NCBI RefSeq assembly: GCF_032854445.1
Contig: NC_088301.1
Location: 60,154,512 to 60,218,511, forward strand
Length of the DNA: 64,000 nt
Reading direction: 5' to 3'
Source: Liolophura sinensis
Taxonomy: Eukaryota > Mollusca > Polyplacophora > Chitonida > Chitonidae
Shown here: piece after piece, positions 12,440 through 23,097 of the stretch
Numbering within the stretch: position 1 is the stretch's first letter
Layout: every line of letters starts with the position of its first letter
Program-made: the position numbers and the translations under genes
Notes under the pieces: model-generated
Database searches by the model: none
The model's input: the letters and a program-made list of their open reading frames with translations, nothing else
Told to the model about the DNA's origin: nothing

Positions 12440-12515
12440 CCGTAATTGCCGTTTACATATACCTATTCCGGGTTTTCTTGTATTCCGAGTTTTCATTCTG
12501 GTCATAGGCCATCCC
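12440..12515 (-). repeat. Orphan monomer of the 5985-6570 minisatellite
   Basis: Reading the minus strand gives GGCCTATGACCAGAATGAAA followed by CTCGGAATACAAGAAAACCC and GGAATAGG, which is one unit of the array at 5985-6570, about 6 kb away and in the opposite orientation. Flanks are unrelated. Confidence 0.75.
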
Positions 12516-12929
12516 TGTCACGGAATAGTCACACTTAAGCCATTGCAAAAGAATGATTTTATTGAAACCATTAAGATGCATACCATGTAAAGGTGGACTG
12601 ACAAATTGCCTGGGAATCTTAATTTAAATCTGTGTGTAAATAATGAACAGAAATGAACTATACTCAATTATATTGTAAGAACAGATGATTTTAATTTTGG
12701 GAAGAGCAGCTGAGTGCACCCTATCCGTCGAGACACGTGCTTTGAAAATGACGACCTGCGAAGTTCCGATGCCGTCCGAGTGGGTGCGTTGGTAACCTTC
12801 GTGTTATCCCAGGAAAAAAAATCCCAGGACATCTCTTTGACTAACATGATTAACGCAACAGGAGGTCTTGTGGCGGATGCAGTATCATTAAAACGTTTAA
12901 GCAGCGCACATCCCACGCCAGAGAATTCT

Positions 12930-13208
12930 TCAGGGCGTAAGGGATCGTCTGCCGTAGAAACAGCTCAAATCATTCCTGACTATTGTTGCATAAATCCTCA
13001 ACCCGTACGAAATTGTCTGCGGGGGATGGCGTTGCGCGCACATCGTCCTGCGGTACGTCCGTCGTCCGGCGCCACATCGTCACTGTTTACGGACGAATCA
13101 TGTTTACACCTTTCCCGTCGTCGGGGTGAGCGTTACTTTGACGCATATGTTGGTGAGAGAAACCGCTCTGGCGGAGGGTCAGTGCTGGTGTGGGGAGGTT
13201 TAACATTT
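12930..13208 (+). pseudogene. Tc1/mariner transposase fragment
   Basis: An open frame running through 12714-13241 contains PQPVRNCLRGMALRAHRPAV, the end of the helix-turn-helix region, and then SLFTDESCLHLSRRRGERYF with the first catalytic Asp (FTDES) and GGGSVLVWGG. These are hallmark strings of Tc1-like DDE transposases. The stretch normally between the two motifs is shortened, and everything after VWGG, including the second and third catalytic acidic residues, is absent. The sequence passes directly into a SINE-type tail at about 13220. Codons upstream of about 12930 show no clear family match. A dead remnant. Confidence 0.82.
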
Positions 13209-13214
13209 TGCAAC

Positions 13215-13284
13215 AGTAACCTACCGACCGCCATCATATAAATCAAAAATTCTTCGGTTTGGCGTTAAACAAAATTAAAACAAA

Positions 13285-13322
<38 letters not shown>
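13215..13322 (+). mobile_element. SINE tail with (AAAT)n microsatellite
   Basis: CCGCCATCATATAAATC, then a TTCTTCGGTTTGGCGTTAAA segment, then nine or more AAAT units (13281-13318). This is the 3' end of a SINE fused to the truncated transposase. Confidence 0.75.
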
Positions 13323-13323
<1 letters not shown>

Positions 13324-13592
13324 TTAACTGTGATTTGTTCCGTTTCGCCAGTATCCCGTTCATATCAATAATACTGACTGAAAAGCCAAAGGAAATATCA
13401 GACCCATGCGTACGTGAAAAACTCTGCCACAGTATTATAAAGATTAATACACTAGAGAACACCAATTGTTTTATGCTATTTAATAACACTAGGACATATA
13501 GATACTCATTTGCTACTCTGTCACTACGGATATATTTTTATATGTGAGACAGGATACGTATCAGGCAGGTAGAGGCGAAAAAGCATACTTAC

Positions 13593-13695
13593 GGATTTTA
13601 CCAATGAAAAAGTCCCCGCTGGATTTCAGCAAATTTGAAAGCTTTGAGATAAAATTGGGCACTGTATTGGCTTGAAAATCCTTCTTTAACTCTGC
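13593..13695 (-). pseudogene. GST-B exon 4, donor out of phase
   Basis: The acceptor TTTATTTCCAG precedes a frame containing VPNFISKLSNLLKSSGDFFI, equivalent to the KYLSMFSKLL...DYFVGDQ segment of GST-A. The strong donor GTAAGT (ACTTAC on plus, 13587-13592) leaves one extra base where GST-A is in phase 0. The exon is 103 nt against 111 in GST-A. It lies 6.5 kb from exon 3, across two minisatellites. Confidence 0.65.
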
Positions 13696-15015
13696 CTGGA
13701 AATAAAAGGAAATTACATGGAGGATAACAGTCCATGTGCCAGACCAGATATTGGGTCACCCGGCATGGCCAAACCTAATTGGTACTAACATATTTATAGG
13801 CTCACAAGAAGTAAATTAAGATGTGAAAACCTTTCGACAATGGCAGCTTTATCACATTCTTTGAGAAAAAATCTTAACTTTCCGTAATGCGTACATAACG
13901 AAAAGCCAGAAAAACGCCATATGTCTCACGTTATTCAAGAGAAAAACCAAAAGGCCATGTCAAAAAAGCTGGTTTGTATTGTTTATGAAGTAAAATAAAT
14001 TTAACAATCCACTAGGGAATTTAATATGAGCTGTTAGCACAATATTACTTGACTGATACCGTTTACATGTAAAATCCTTTTCAGTAGTTTGAGGACAATT
14101 TGGCCAGATACCCATGCATGCAAAGCGATGTATTTCTTTGCTTTACGACTATAATTATTTAGGTTTAGAGAAGGTCATTTCGCTCAAGTAAGTAAATGGT
14201 CACGTGATTGTCTTACCTGTTATAAGGATGAGTCATATAATTACATTGGCATTGCTATCATTTGGTGATATATTTGGCTTTTAATAAATATCTATTATAA
14301 AAACGGTCAATCACCAATAATAAAGTTTTCACAAAGGGTATAGGTGACTCCTGTGCAAAGACAAACAAAACACTAACGTGAACTATAGGAAAAGCATTAA
14401 ACACTGTTCCTTAATAGTAAAACCAAGTAAAATGCGTTTGAAATATTACATTCTGCAATAGTCATAATAGCCGTTTTGGCCACATATATATATTGAAATA
14501 AATTATGTCGCATCAGGTTTTTGATACTTGATACATGCATACCCCTTTACTTCTGCATTAAAAATGTACAGGAATATATAGCCAAGAATACATTCTTCAG
14601 ATAAACCTTCAAATATTTCAAGGCAAAACATATGAATGTGACGTCACTGATATAAATTGGGTTCCAACAGCATTTTACTGGGTGGTGATAAATGTAAGGA
14701 GAAAAAAATATCAAACCATTTTTGTACTCAATGTTGTACGTCATTGAGATTATAATATGGACAAATGACAAATTTAAAATGCATTTTCTTCTTGTGAAAA
14801 ACTTGACTCTTTCAAAGGTGCCATTGATACACCTTTCATCTGCCCCATCGCAAGGAAATTTTGGTACACGCGCAGACGAGAACATACGTAGGGTAGTAAC
14901 TTGATTAAAGAATCCTTGCCCTACTGGGAGACAGGCTGATACAGTGCTCTTGCAAGTAGACAGAAGCGGAGTGACCAGAATCTCACTACGATTTATACAT
15001 ATTATTAAATGTGTC
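13696..15015. other. GST-B intron 3, nothing recognised
   Basis: AT-rich intron sequence. Short frames at 14547-14904 on both strands have no recognisable pattern. Confidence 0.35.
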
Positions 15016-15024
15016 TAATTCGCT

Positions 15025-15180
15025 TAACCTAGGATAACGGCCTTATGTTTATCCCGTTGAATAAGGTCTCCGCGTTTTGTTATGAACAGTCGCAATCCAA
15101 GCGCAGTTGAGATACATATTTTGATTAACAAATCCTAAGGTCTAGATTACGGACGATACTGCGCTAGTTGGATACTGATT
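15025..15180 (+). mobile_element. Diverged Penelope-like 3'-region fragment
   Basis: CGCTTAACCTAGGATAACGG, then TATGAACAGTCGCAATCCAA and GCGCAGTTGAGATACAT follow the same order as the better copy at 45590-45700 (CCGCTTAACCTGGGGCTAGG, TATGAACAGTTGCAATTAAA, GCGCGACTGAGATACTT). It keeps the segment that the 41-kb copy lacks. Strongly diverged, so an old insertion. Confidence 0.5.
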
Positions 15181-15449
15181 TAATTCATTCGTCTAGAATG
15201 TTCCTGATGTTTTTCTATCATTACTGATATTAATGCTTCACTTTACCCGAGTCCGTCGTAATTTCCTTATTGTGTCATCACAGGCATATTGTTGGTGAAT
15301 GTAAAGGTGTCAAAAAGGTGATGTCATGTTGACTAACCCCGAACAACAAAGAATACCAAAAAATAAAAAACAACAACAAAAAAAAACAAACTGGAATAGA
15401 ACGATCTTAATTGTCAAGAAAGTCCCCTGTATTTTGTCGTGGCCTGATT

Positions 15450-15518
15450 GCGCGCGCGCGCGCACACACACACACACACACCGGGAAGGGAGCGGGGGGG
15501 TGGGGGGGGGGGGGGGAA
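15450..15518. repeat. (CG)n/(CA)n microsatellite and poly-G run
   Basis: Alternating GC, then CA dinucleotides (about 15450-15482), followed by an almost pure G tract to about 15518. It borders the truncated SINE and is likely length-variable. Confidence 0.95.
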
Positions 15519-15663
15519 ACTTGCTGCCATACCTTCCCACTTACTGCCGGAGAGGAAGCCAGCTCTAGCTGACTTGAACTCACAGCGACAGCACTGGTGA
15601 GAGCCTCCTTGGTCATTACGCTGCGCTAGCGCGCTAACTAACTGAGCCACGGAGGCCCCTGTC
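15519..15663 (-). mobile_element. SINE head half, minus strand
   Basis: On the minus strand: GGGGCCTCCGTGGCTCAGTT (tRNA A-box), TAGCGCGCTAGCGCAGCG, GTGAGTTCAAGTC (B-box), then CTGGCTTCCTCTCCGGCAGT and GTGGGAAGGTATGGCAGCAA. It stops at the poly-G tract, so the 3' half is lost. The head is well preserved. Confidence 0.92.
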
Positions 15664-16009
15664 ATATGTATAAACATGAACTAAAGACATGGACCAAGTT
15701 AAAAGTAGCAAAGGGGAATTTGCCCACCTTCGGTGATATAAATGTGTAAAATTATGGGCCTTGACCCATGGAATTATGGGTCTTGACCCATATATTAAAA
15801 ACGATGGACATAAGTGTATAAAAATGCTTGGGAAAATGTAAGACAAAATGGAGTTCACCTAAATCAGCAAAGAAATCGCAACTTGATTCTACCTGTCAAA
15901 GTTATTACATACAGTTAAATTGTCCTCTGAAACATCGCAAAGTAGGCTTACTAAGAGGTCAACTCCACGTGTGTAATGTGCAGCGAGAAAAAAGGTGAAG
16001 ATGCCTAAA

Positions 16010-17010
16010 CATGAGACCTTCAGAGGGCATTGCAGATGATTACTGTGGACTCCCTTGAAAGGGAAAGTCATGGCAGATGGTTACTATCGACTCCCTTCAA
16101 AGACATTGCAGATGATTACTATGGACGGCCTTCAAAGACATTGCAGATGATTACTATTGACTCCTCTCAAAGACATTGCTAATGATTACAGTGGGCTCCC
16201 TTCAAAGACATTCCAGGTGGTTAATGTGGACTCTCTTTAAAGACATTGCACATGATTACTATGGACTACCTTTAAAGATAATGCAGACGATTACTGCGGA
16301 ATCCCTTTAAAGACATTGCAAATGATTACTCTGGGCTCCCTTCAAAGACATTGTAGATGATTACTGTGGACTCCCTTTAAAGACATAGCACATGATTACA
16401 AAGGACTCCCTTCAAAAGAATTGCAGATGATTACTATGGACTCTTTTGAATGACATTGCAAATGATTACTGTGGACTCCCTTCAAAGGCATTGCAAATGA
16501 TTGTGTTGACTGCCTTTAAATACATTGCAGATGATTACTGTGGACTCCTTTTAAAGACATTGCAGATAATTACTGTGGACTCCCTTCAAAGACATTGTAG
16601 ATGATTACTGTGGACTCTCTTAAAAGGGAAAGGCATTGCAGATGGTTACGGTGGATTCCCTTCAAAGATATTGCGGATGATTACTGTGCACTCCCTTCAA
16701 AGACATTGCAGATGATTACTGTGGACTCCCTTTAAAGATAATGCAGACGATTACTGCGGAATCCCTTTAAAGACATTGCAAATGATTACTCTGGGCTCCC
16801 TTCAAAGACATTGCAGATGATTACTGTGGACTCCCTTCAAAAACATTGCTGATGATTACTGTGGACTCCCCTGAAGAACATTGGAAATGATAACTATGGA
16901 GTCCCTTCAGAGACATTGCAGTTGATTACTGTGGACTCCCTTCAAAGCCATCTAAGATGACTGCTGTGGACTCCCTTCAAAGACATTGCAGATGATTGTT
17001 GTGGACTCTG
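16010..17010. repeat. Minisatellite, 35-bp unit, block 1
   Basis: About 28 tandem copies of a 35-bp unit (GATTACTGTGGACTCCCTTC then AAAGACATTGCAGAT) with 10-25% divergence by eye. Some two- and three-unit blocks recur (for example 16260-16345 and 16730-16815). In GST-B intron 3. Confidence 0.96.
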
Positions 17011-17187
17011 TGATTGAAATATGAGCGTCATGTCTGACATTCCTATACCATTCGTAATCCCTAAAAGTCGTTCAAAGTCGATAATCGCAAAATCCATTTC
17101 CTAAACAACGTTTAACACTACCTCCCAAAGACAAAGGTATGTAAGAAAGTATACAAATACAAAATAAAGCCGGGAACAAACAAGAGA

Positions 17188-17392
17188 GAAGCGGTCATCA
17201 GTTTTCAATGACGCCGGGCAGACAGTGGATATTACTGGCATGAATTCCATATCAAAGTTCACATTCGTAGTCCATTAATGAGTTCCTGGTCAAATAACAA
17301 TTAAACAAGGTAACCCAGTCGCGCTTTGATTGCAACTGTTTACAAAGGCAGCATGCAGATGTCATGAGCATGGCTGCCTTTACGGCCCCTCG
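17188..17392 (-). mobile_element. Penelope-like 3'-region fragment inside the 35-bp array
   Basis: On the minus strand it reads, in order, GGGGCCGTAAAGGCAGCCAT, GCAACTGTTTACAAAG in complement, CAATTGTTATTTGACCAGGA-like sequence and ATGATGACCGCTTCTCTC-like sequence. It is colinear with the reverse complement of 45615-45860. It divides the 35-bp array into blocks 1 and 2. Only the 3' region is present. Confidence 0.82.
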
Positions 17393-17399
17393 TACCATT

Positions 17400-18203
17400 G
17401 CAAAGGCAAAGTCATTGCAGATAATTACTGTGGACTCCCTTCAAACGCATTCCAGATGAATGATTGCTGTAGACCTCCCTTGAAAGGCATTGCAGATGGT
17501 TACTGTGGACTTTCTTCAAAGACATTGCACATGATTACTGTGGACTCTCTTCAAAGACATTGCAGATGATTACTGTGGACTCCCTTCAAAACATTGTACA
17601 TGATTACTGTGGACTCCCTTCAAAGACATTGCACATGATTACTGTGGACTCCCTTCAAAGACATCGGAGATGATTACTGTGGACTCCCTTCAAAGACATT
17701 GCAGATGAGTACTGTGTACTGCTTTTAAAGGCATCGCAGATGCTTTTTGTGGACTGCTTTTAAATTCATTGCAGATGATTACTGTGGACTCCTTTTAAAG
17801 ACATTGCAGATGATTACTGTGGACTCCTTTCAAAAACATTGCTGATGATAACTATGGACTCCCTTTAAAGACATCGGAGATGAATAGTGTGGACTCCCTT
17901 GAAGAACATTGGAGATGATAACTATGGACTCCCCTCAAAGACATTGCAGAAGATTACTGTGGACTCACTTCAAAGACATTGCAGATGGTTACTGTGGACT
18001 GCTTTTAAAGGCATTGCAGATGCTTTCTGTGGACACCCTGCAAGGACATTGCAGATGATTACTTTGGACTCCTTTCAAAAACATTGCTGATGATTACTAT
18101 GGACTCCCTTCAAAGACATCGGAGATGAATAATGTGGACTCCCTTGAAGAGCATTGGAAATGATAACTATGAACTCCTCTTAAAGACACTGCAGATAATT
18201 GAT
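17400..18203. repeat. Minisatellite, 35-bp unit, block 2
   Basis: About 23 units of the same 35-bp repeat as block 1. They are more variable and include a TGATAACTATGGACTCCC subtype and a GCTTTTAAAGGCATTGCAGA subtype. It begins directly after the Penelope-like fragment. Confidence 0.95.
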
Positions 18204-18275
18204 TTGACTGCAACTGTTTACAAAGGCAGCATGCAGATGTCATGAGCATGACTGCCTTTACGGCCCCTCATACCA
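18204..18275 (-). mobile_element. Second, amplified copy of the Penelope-like fragment end
   Basis: GACTGCAACTGTTTACAAAG, then GCAGCATGCAGATGTCATGA and a CTGCCTTTACGGCCCCTC stretch repeat the end of the fragment at 17327-17392 almost exactly. The following satellite units also match those after 17392, so the array and its transposon piece were duplicated together about 878 bp apart. Confidence 0.85.
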
Positions 18276-19035
18276 TTGCAAAGGCAAAGGCATTGCAGAT
18301 AATTACTGTGGACTCCCTTCAAACGCATTCCAGTTGAATGATTGCTGTAGACCTCCCTTGAAAGGCATTGCAGATGGTTAGTGTGGACTTTCTTCAAAGA
18401 CATTGCAGATGATTACTGTGGACTCCCTTCAAAGACATTGCAGATGCTTTCTGTGGACTGCTTTTAAATTCATTGCAGATGATTACAGTCGACTCCTTTC
18501 AAAAACATTGCTGATGATAACTATGGACTCCCTTTAAAGACATCCGAGATGAATAGTGTGGACTCCCTTGAAGAACATTGGAGATGATAACTATGGACTC
18601 CCCTCAAACACATTGCAGAAGATTACTGTGGACTCACTTCAAAGACATTGCAGATGGTTACTGTGGACTCCCTTCAAAGACATTGCAGATGATTACTGTG
18701 GACTCCCTTCAAAGACATTGCAGATGATTACTGTGGACTCCCTTCAAAGGCATTGCAGATGATTACTGTGGACTCCCTTCAAAGACATTGCAGATGATTA
18801 CTGTGGACTCCCTTCAAAGACATTGCAGATGATTACTGTGGACTCCCTTCAAAGGCATTGCAGATGATTACTGTGGACTCCCTTCAAAGACATTGCAGAT
18901 GATTACTGTGGACTCCCTTCAAAGACATTGCAGATGGTTACTGTGGACTCCCTTCAAAGACATTGCAGATGATTACTGTGGACTCCCTTCAAAGACATTG
19001 CAGATGATTACTGTGGACACCCTTCAAAGACATTG
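18276..19035. repeat. Minisatellite, 35-bp unit, block 3 (homogenised)
   Basis: About 21 units. Those from about 18645 to 19030 are nearly identical, indicating recent expansion, whereas the left part mirrors block 2. Confidence 0.96.
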
Positions 19036-19394
19036 AAGGTCATTGCCACACAGCTACACCCGTACTAACTCATGCAAACAATGTTAGTCGAGTGACCTTT
19101 CCCAAAGTTTTTTTAATTGCAGGTTGTCTGTACACGGTTACACCGCAATATTTACAACGTTGAAGAGATCAAGGATCAGGCGGTGTCTTCACTGTATGGC
19201 CTGCGTTTTAGGAGCTTTTCTGTATTGACATTATCTAAAGTAGAATTGTGGACTTATATATGATGTCAGTGTGGTGCCTCCTGGAAAATAAAAATAACCT
19301 CTTTGCGAATTGATAAATTCTGCTTATTCTGCCACTTGTGTATGGGGAGGTTTTCACTGCACATTTTTGTTGTAGTTAATTGAGTATCACGTAT

Positions 19395-19512
19395 GCGCGC
19401 TAGCGCAGCGTTATGGCCCAGAGGCCACTCACCAAGCTCATGCTGGCTTCCTCTCCGGCCCTAAGTGGGACGGTTTGCCAGCAACCTTAATCAATCATCA
19501 ATCAAATAAATA
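19395..19512 (+). mobile_element. SINE with internal deletions
   Basis: GCGCGCTAGCGCAGCGTTAT, GGCTTCCTCTCCGGCC, GCCAGCAACCTTAATCAATC and an AAATAAATAAAT tail. The B-box segment and most of the body are deleted. Confidence 0.85.
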
Positions 19513-19552
19513 AATCGCGCAAAATAGGACGAATGTTACCTTCTAAGTACAC

Positions 19553-20035
19553 ATACGTGTACTCCAGAATACAACTGATTGGAGACATACCTGTACTCCA
19601 GCATACAGGTGGTGGGAGACATACCTGTACTCCAGCAAACAGGTGGTGGGAGACATACCTGTACTCCAGCAAACAGGTGGTGAGAGACATATCTGTACTG
19701 GATCATACTGGTGGTGGGAGACATACCTGTACTCCAACATAAAGGTGGTGGGAGATATACATGTATTCCAGCAAACAGGTTGTGAGAGACATACCTGTAC
19801 TCCAGAGTACAGGTGGTGTGAGACATACCTGTACTCCAGCAAACAGGTGGTGTGAGACATACCTGTACTCCAGCATACAGGTGGTGGGAGACATACCTGT
19901 GCTCCAACATACAGGTGGTGGGAGACATACCTGTACTCCAGCAAACAGGTGGTGGGAGACATACCTGTACTTCAGGAAACAGGTGGTGGGAGACATACCT
20001 GTACTCCAGCATACAGGAGGTGGGAGACATACGTC
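19553..20035. repeat. Minisatellite, 34-bp unit, about 14 copies
   Basis: Tandem copies of GAGACATACCTGTACTCCAG then CAAACAGGTGGTGG. The unit alternates CAAACAGG and CATACAGG variants. CCTGTACTCCAGNATACAGG forms a short dyad in each unit. Located 160 bp from GST-B exon 3, in intron 3. Confidence 0.97.
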
Positions 20036-20195
20036 AAGTTTCCACAAAAAGTCTCAAAAGCTCCCGTATTTGATAGGTTGTTACTATGAATTTCTCCTAA
20101 ACTAGATGACAATTAAAATTTACACTTGTAATTTTCCTTATTGAATCTGGATATTTGTTTAGAGGCCTCAGCAGCATTTCCTAATTCCAGCTTAC

Positions 20196-20311
20196 CTTTT
20201 TCGCCTCATCCTTTTCGAAGCGTACTTTAATGTACGCCTGACCAAAGTCAGTAACGGTGTCTACGAGTTCGTCCGCCCTGAACTCTTCTATCGGCGTTTT
20301 CCCCGCCAATC
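20196..20311 (-). CDS. GST-B exon 3
   Basis: The acceptor ATGTTTTAG and donor GTAAGC bound 116 nt, the same length as GST-A exon 3. It encodes GLAGKTPIEEFRADELVDT, the domain linker and first helix of the all-alpha domain, and ends FEKDEAKK, a motif identical at EKDEAKK to GST-A. Confidence 0.88.
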
Positions 20312-20691
20312 CTAAAACATAATCAACATTCTACTCTAAGAGTTTTATCTCAAAGGTATAGGATTCCATTGATGTAGGCCTACTAATTAACTTTTGTTTG
20401 GTAAATGGCAATACTGACAAATATATGTTTGGTTTACAGTACAAACTTTTATCATGGCTATATAGCGCCAAGAGTAACATGGAAGGCGAGGATTTATTTT
20501 GACACATACTAACAAGGAGTATTGTAAACGTAACTTTTCTCTGTTATATTTTTCAGGGGAAAATAGCTTGCGTTTGCTTACAAGCTGATTGGTAATTTCA
20601 TTCTTTGCTTGTTTTTTTCCTGGGAAGCTCGAACTAATACAAGTGGCTAATGTGTATGAAAGACAACGGAGAAGAGCAAACTTATCCGTAC

Positions 20692-20784
20692 CAACTTGCC
20701 GCGCCACGTATCTGGCAATAGCGATGCTCTGGCCGAAAACTTGACCGTCCATCTCCAGCGCTGGGAGCGCTCCGTGGGGGATTT
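20692..20784 (-). CDS. GST-B exon 2
   Basis: The acceptor TTTCTCCAG precedes the exon; after the split codon it encodes HGALPALEMDGQVFGQSIAI and an ARYVARQV helix. The Q-S pair and the cis-proline context (ALPAL) are the glutathione site. Donor GTACGG, phase 1. It is four codons shorter than GST-A exon 2, in the beta3-beta4 turn. Confidence 0.88.
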
Positions 20785-22440
20785 CTGGAGAAATATTAAC
20801 ATTTGATTAACAATTTATCGTAGAAATAAACTTTCATAACGAGCAAGCGAGGAGGCCTGGACGATCAAGAATCATTCTTAACTGAAACATGCAATGAAAC
20901 TTCTGTATGCTTCCGTCTCTCCACAAGACCTGAGCAGAGTACATTTTCGGCATGTTGCCAATAAGTGCTGTGCAAATTAACTATTCGTAGCGAATTATCC
21001 GTAAATATAATTATCCTTAGAATTCTAAGTATGTGAAAAAATAGATTGATATTAACTGACATTAGTAATTAGGAGATAAATGGGAAAACTAAAAACGAAA
21101 GGTCATCGCAGAGAGACGAGCGACTCTGTGAAGTAGGTATGGACAGTTTTTATCTGGCAAGCCGAGACAATGATACGAGTTACGACGTCGACTTTATCCT
21201 TAAAGAGATATACCGCCCAGGTCGCAAAAAGTTGAGACTTCCAAAAGTCTACTGACTCTGAGTGAATGATGGTATGTTTAGTTTTATCCGTGGATTCCCT
21301 TTGACCATCAACTCACTCAAATCAATGTATTTAGAAAGTCTGATTTTTAAAAGTCAGTTACCTCCCCTTGTTGTCTAGACAACGGGAGATGTTCGGTGAA
21401 CTTAAAATGTCAGACACGGCACTGTGTTGTAATTATACGGTCTACCGTCTAACTTGAGTTCTACCATTGGCAATTCTGGAACTCTATAAAACATTATCAG
21501 TAGAAAGGAAGATCGTATTTGATTTACTAGACTTCTGGTTTGCTTTCAATCTATGGCATTGTTTACATGTGCTATCGACGAGCGAACGTTGCGTTGTGGA
21601 ACTCATTGCGCTGTCTCATTTGCATGTTATCTCGTCGAGTCGACAGTTTAGGCCAGTCAAGGATTTCCCCTTTTAATTCTCTTAATTTACATTTTGTCGA
21701 AAATATAGGACCAGGAGGCTTAGTTTGGAGTCACTTGCAACTCACTTTTGTTTTTAGCTGAACCAACTCAAAAATTTTGAATTTCTTTCGGCGATATGTC
21801 CCTTAATGAACGGAGATCGATGGCCGTTCAGTCAATCACCATAGAGACAACCACAAAGCCCGCACACCGACAGACGCGCCATTCAGGTTTACCATAGATA
21901 CAGTGCTTGTATATTATATATGGGTCAGGTCAACGATTCATTAAAATGATGAGTCGGCGGATTTTCCTTCTGTTTACATTGCGTGCAGTGACCAGGCAGA
22001 AAAGGTAGACCTGGCTATCAACATTGACAGGGCTCTTAGTACTCAGCGACAGCGCTTGCTGTCAGCGAGTAGTGAATGGAACAAAACTGCAAACTGTTTG
22101 CATGGATTAAATGCCACTGCAAAGAAACGAGCCACATGCAAGGTTTATTTGAGCAACAGCTACGTAAAGCCTGAGGTTGTAGGCTTATATAATATATGGA
22201 GCCCATACGCGGAATTCAGTACACCAAATTAAAAGTAGGCCTAGTATGACAGCAGTTAACATACCATGCTTGATCTAAAGAAGGTACATGGGTGCTAAAT
22301 AGCTTTCCATATTGTAACACTGTAACAACTAAATTACTGTCATAAATCCATGTTTACGATCAAATATGGTCGAGTGATCCACATGACAGTTTCCTCATGT
22401 GAAAAACTTTAATGTGTCTGCATACATGCAGATTTAAACT
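20785..22440. other. GST-B intron 1, no gene recognised
   Basis: Contains a perfect 14-bp palindrome GTTGTCTAGACAAC at 21370-21383. No repeat or RNA gene is recognised. Short frames at 21467-21761 have no motif. Confidence 0.4.
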
Positions 22441-22608
22441 CTTTCACTATGCACGATACCAGACAGACTACGTGCGCACCCATCTCGTCCCCTGATGTAC
22501 ACAGCTTCAAACGGCGATATTACACTTTCACTATGCACGATACCAGACAGACTACGTGCGCACCCATCTCGTCCCCTGATGTACACAGCTTCAAACGGCG
22601 ATATTACA
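22441..22608. repeat. 84-bp perfect tandem duplication beside GST-B exon 1
   Basis: Two adjacent copies beginning CTTTCACTATGCACGATACC and ending AACGGCGATATTACA, with period 84 bp and no mismatch seen. The second copy stops two bases before the exon 1 donor motif. Either a very recent duplication or an assembly artefact. Confidence 0.95.
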
Positions 22609-22616
22609 CTACTTAC

Positions 22617-22749
22617 TTGGTTTTAAGGCGGGCCAGTCTTTGCCTTCGATTCGCTCATCCACAAACTTGACTCCGCCAGCGTGGAAGATAAGCCGAATGA
22701 GTTCAGCTCGTCCACGCGCCGCAAAGTATGTCAGTTTGTAATTCACCAT
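22617..22749 (-). CDS. GST-B exon 1 (N-terminal thioredoxin fold)
   Basis: The ATG at 22749 begins MVNYKLTYFAARGRAELIR, the beta1-alpha1 of a sigma GST, with catalytic Tyr8. The donor GTAAGT (plus strand ACTTAC, 22611-22616) leaves phase 1. It is 133 nt long, exactly like exon 1 of GST-A. The start is the only ATG preceding the conserved motif at the expected distance. Confidence 0.9.
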
Positions 22750-22867
22750 GTTTTCAAACTTACAGGGTAATTACAGTGGAGTTATCAGAGCTGTGATTAC
22801 GCTTTAACAGGTGTAGTATGCGTACGTCTTATAGCTGGACTCTGTGCTCAGATGGACAATGACGCGC

Positions 22868-22875
22868 TTAAATAT
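22868..22875 (-). promoter_or_regulatory. TATA-like box of GST-B
   Basis: On the minus strand GGATATTTAAGCG lies about 120 bp before the ATG. GST-A has a TATA-like sequence at the same distance, which supports it. Confidence 0.4.
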
Positions 22876-23097
22876 CCTCTCCTTAAGCCGAGGTTTACTG
22901 TCAGAGTGTACTCGAGCGTCACGAAGATCTTTCTCATGCAAACAAAACGCTTGAGTAAATACAGAAAATTTCATGGGAAAATCCCACCTGAGAATGTTAA
23001 ATGAACCTTTCCCGAAGCTGTTTATTCATTGTTATAACGGATGATTCCAAACACGTTTAAAGGGGGTGTATGTGGTTTGAAGGGTTTGTCATGGTGA

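Larger units (their letters stand above)
4174..22749 (-). pseudogene. GST-B: sigma-class glutathione S-transferase, five exons, probably decayed
   Basis: Glutathione transferases of this class conjugate glutathione or act as prostaglandin D synthases in the cytosol. Five minus-strand segments match the family: exon 1 22617-22749, exon 2 20692-20784, exon 3 20196-20311, exon 4 13593-13695, exon 5 4174-4339. Exons 1-3 join in frame (114 codons) and show catalytic Tyr8, RGRAE at 12-16 and the glutathione-binding QS at 63-64. Exon 4 ends one base out of phase at its only strong donor, and exon 5 changes frame after LTWADLAV. I found no splice combination that reads through to the C-terminus. Introns 3 and 4 (6.5 and 9.3 kb) are filled with minisatellites, SINEs and a Tc1 remnant. 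Exon order and phases copy GST-A, so the two arose by tandem duplication. It could still be functional if the indels are assembly errors. Confidence 0.75.

Noticed and set aside
15310-15677. Several frames of 69-87 codons around a poly-Pro/Cys stretch
   Set aside because: They are the CA and G microsatellite and an antisense SINE head.
19536-20105. Long frames with Cys/Tyr-rich repeats on both strands
   Set aside because: They are the 34-bp minisatellite in different frames, with no signal peptide or conserved fold.
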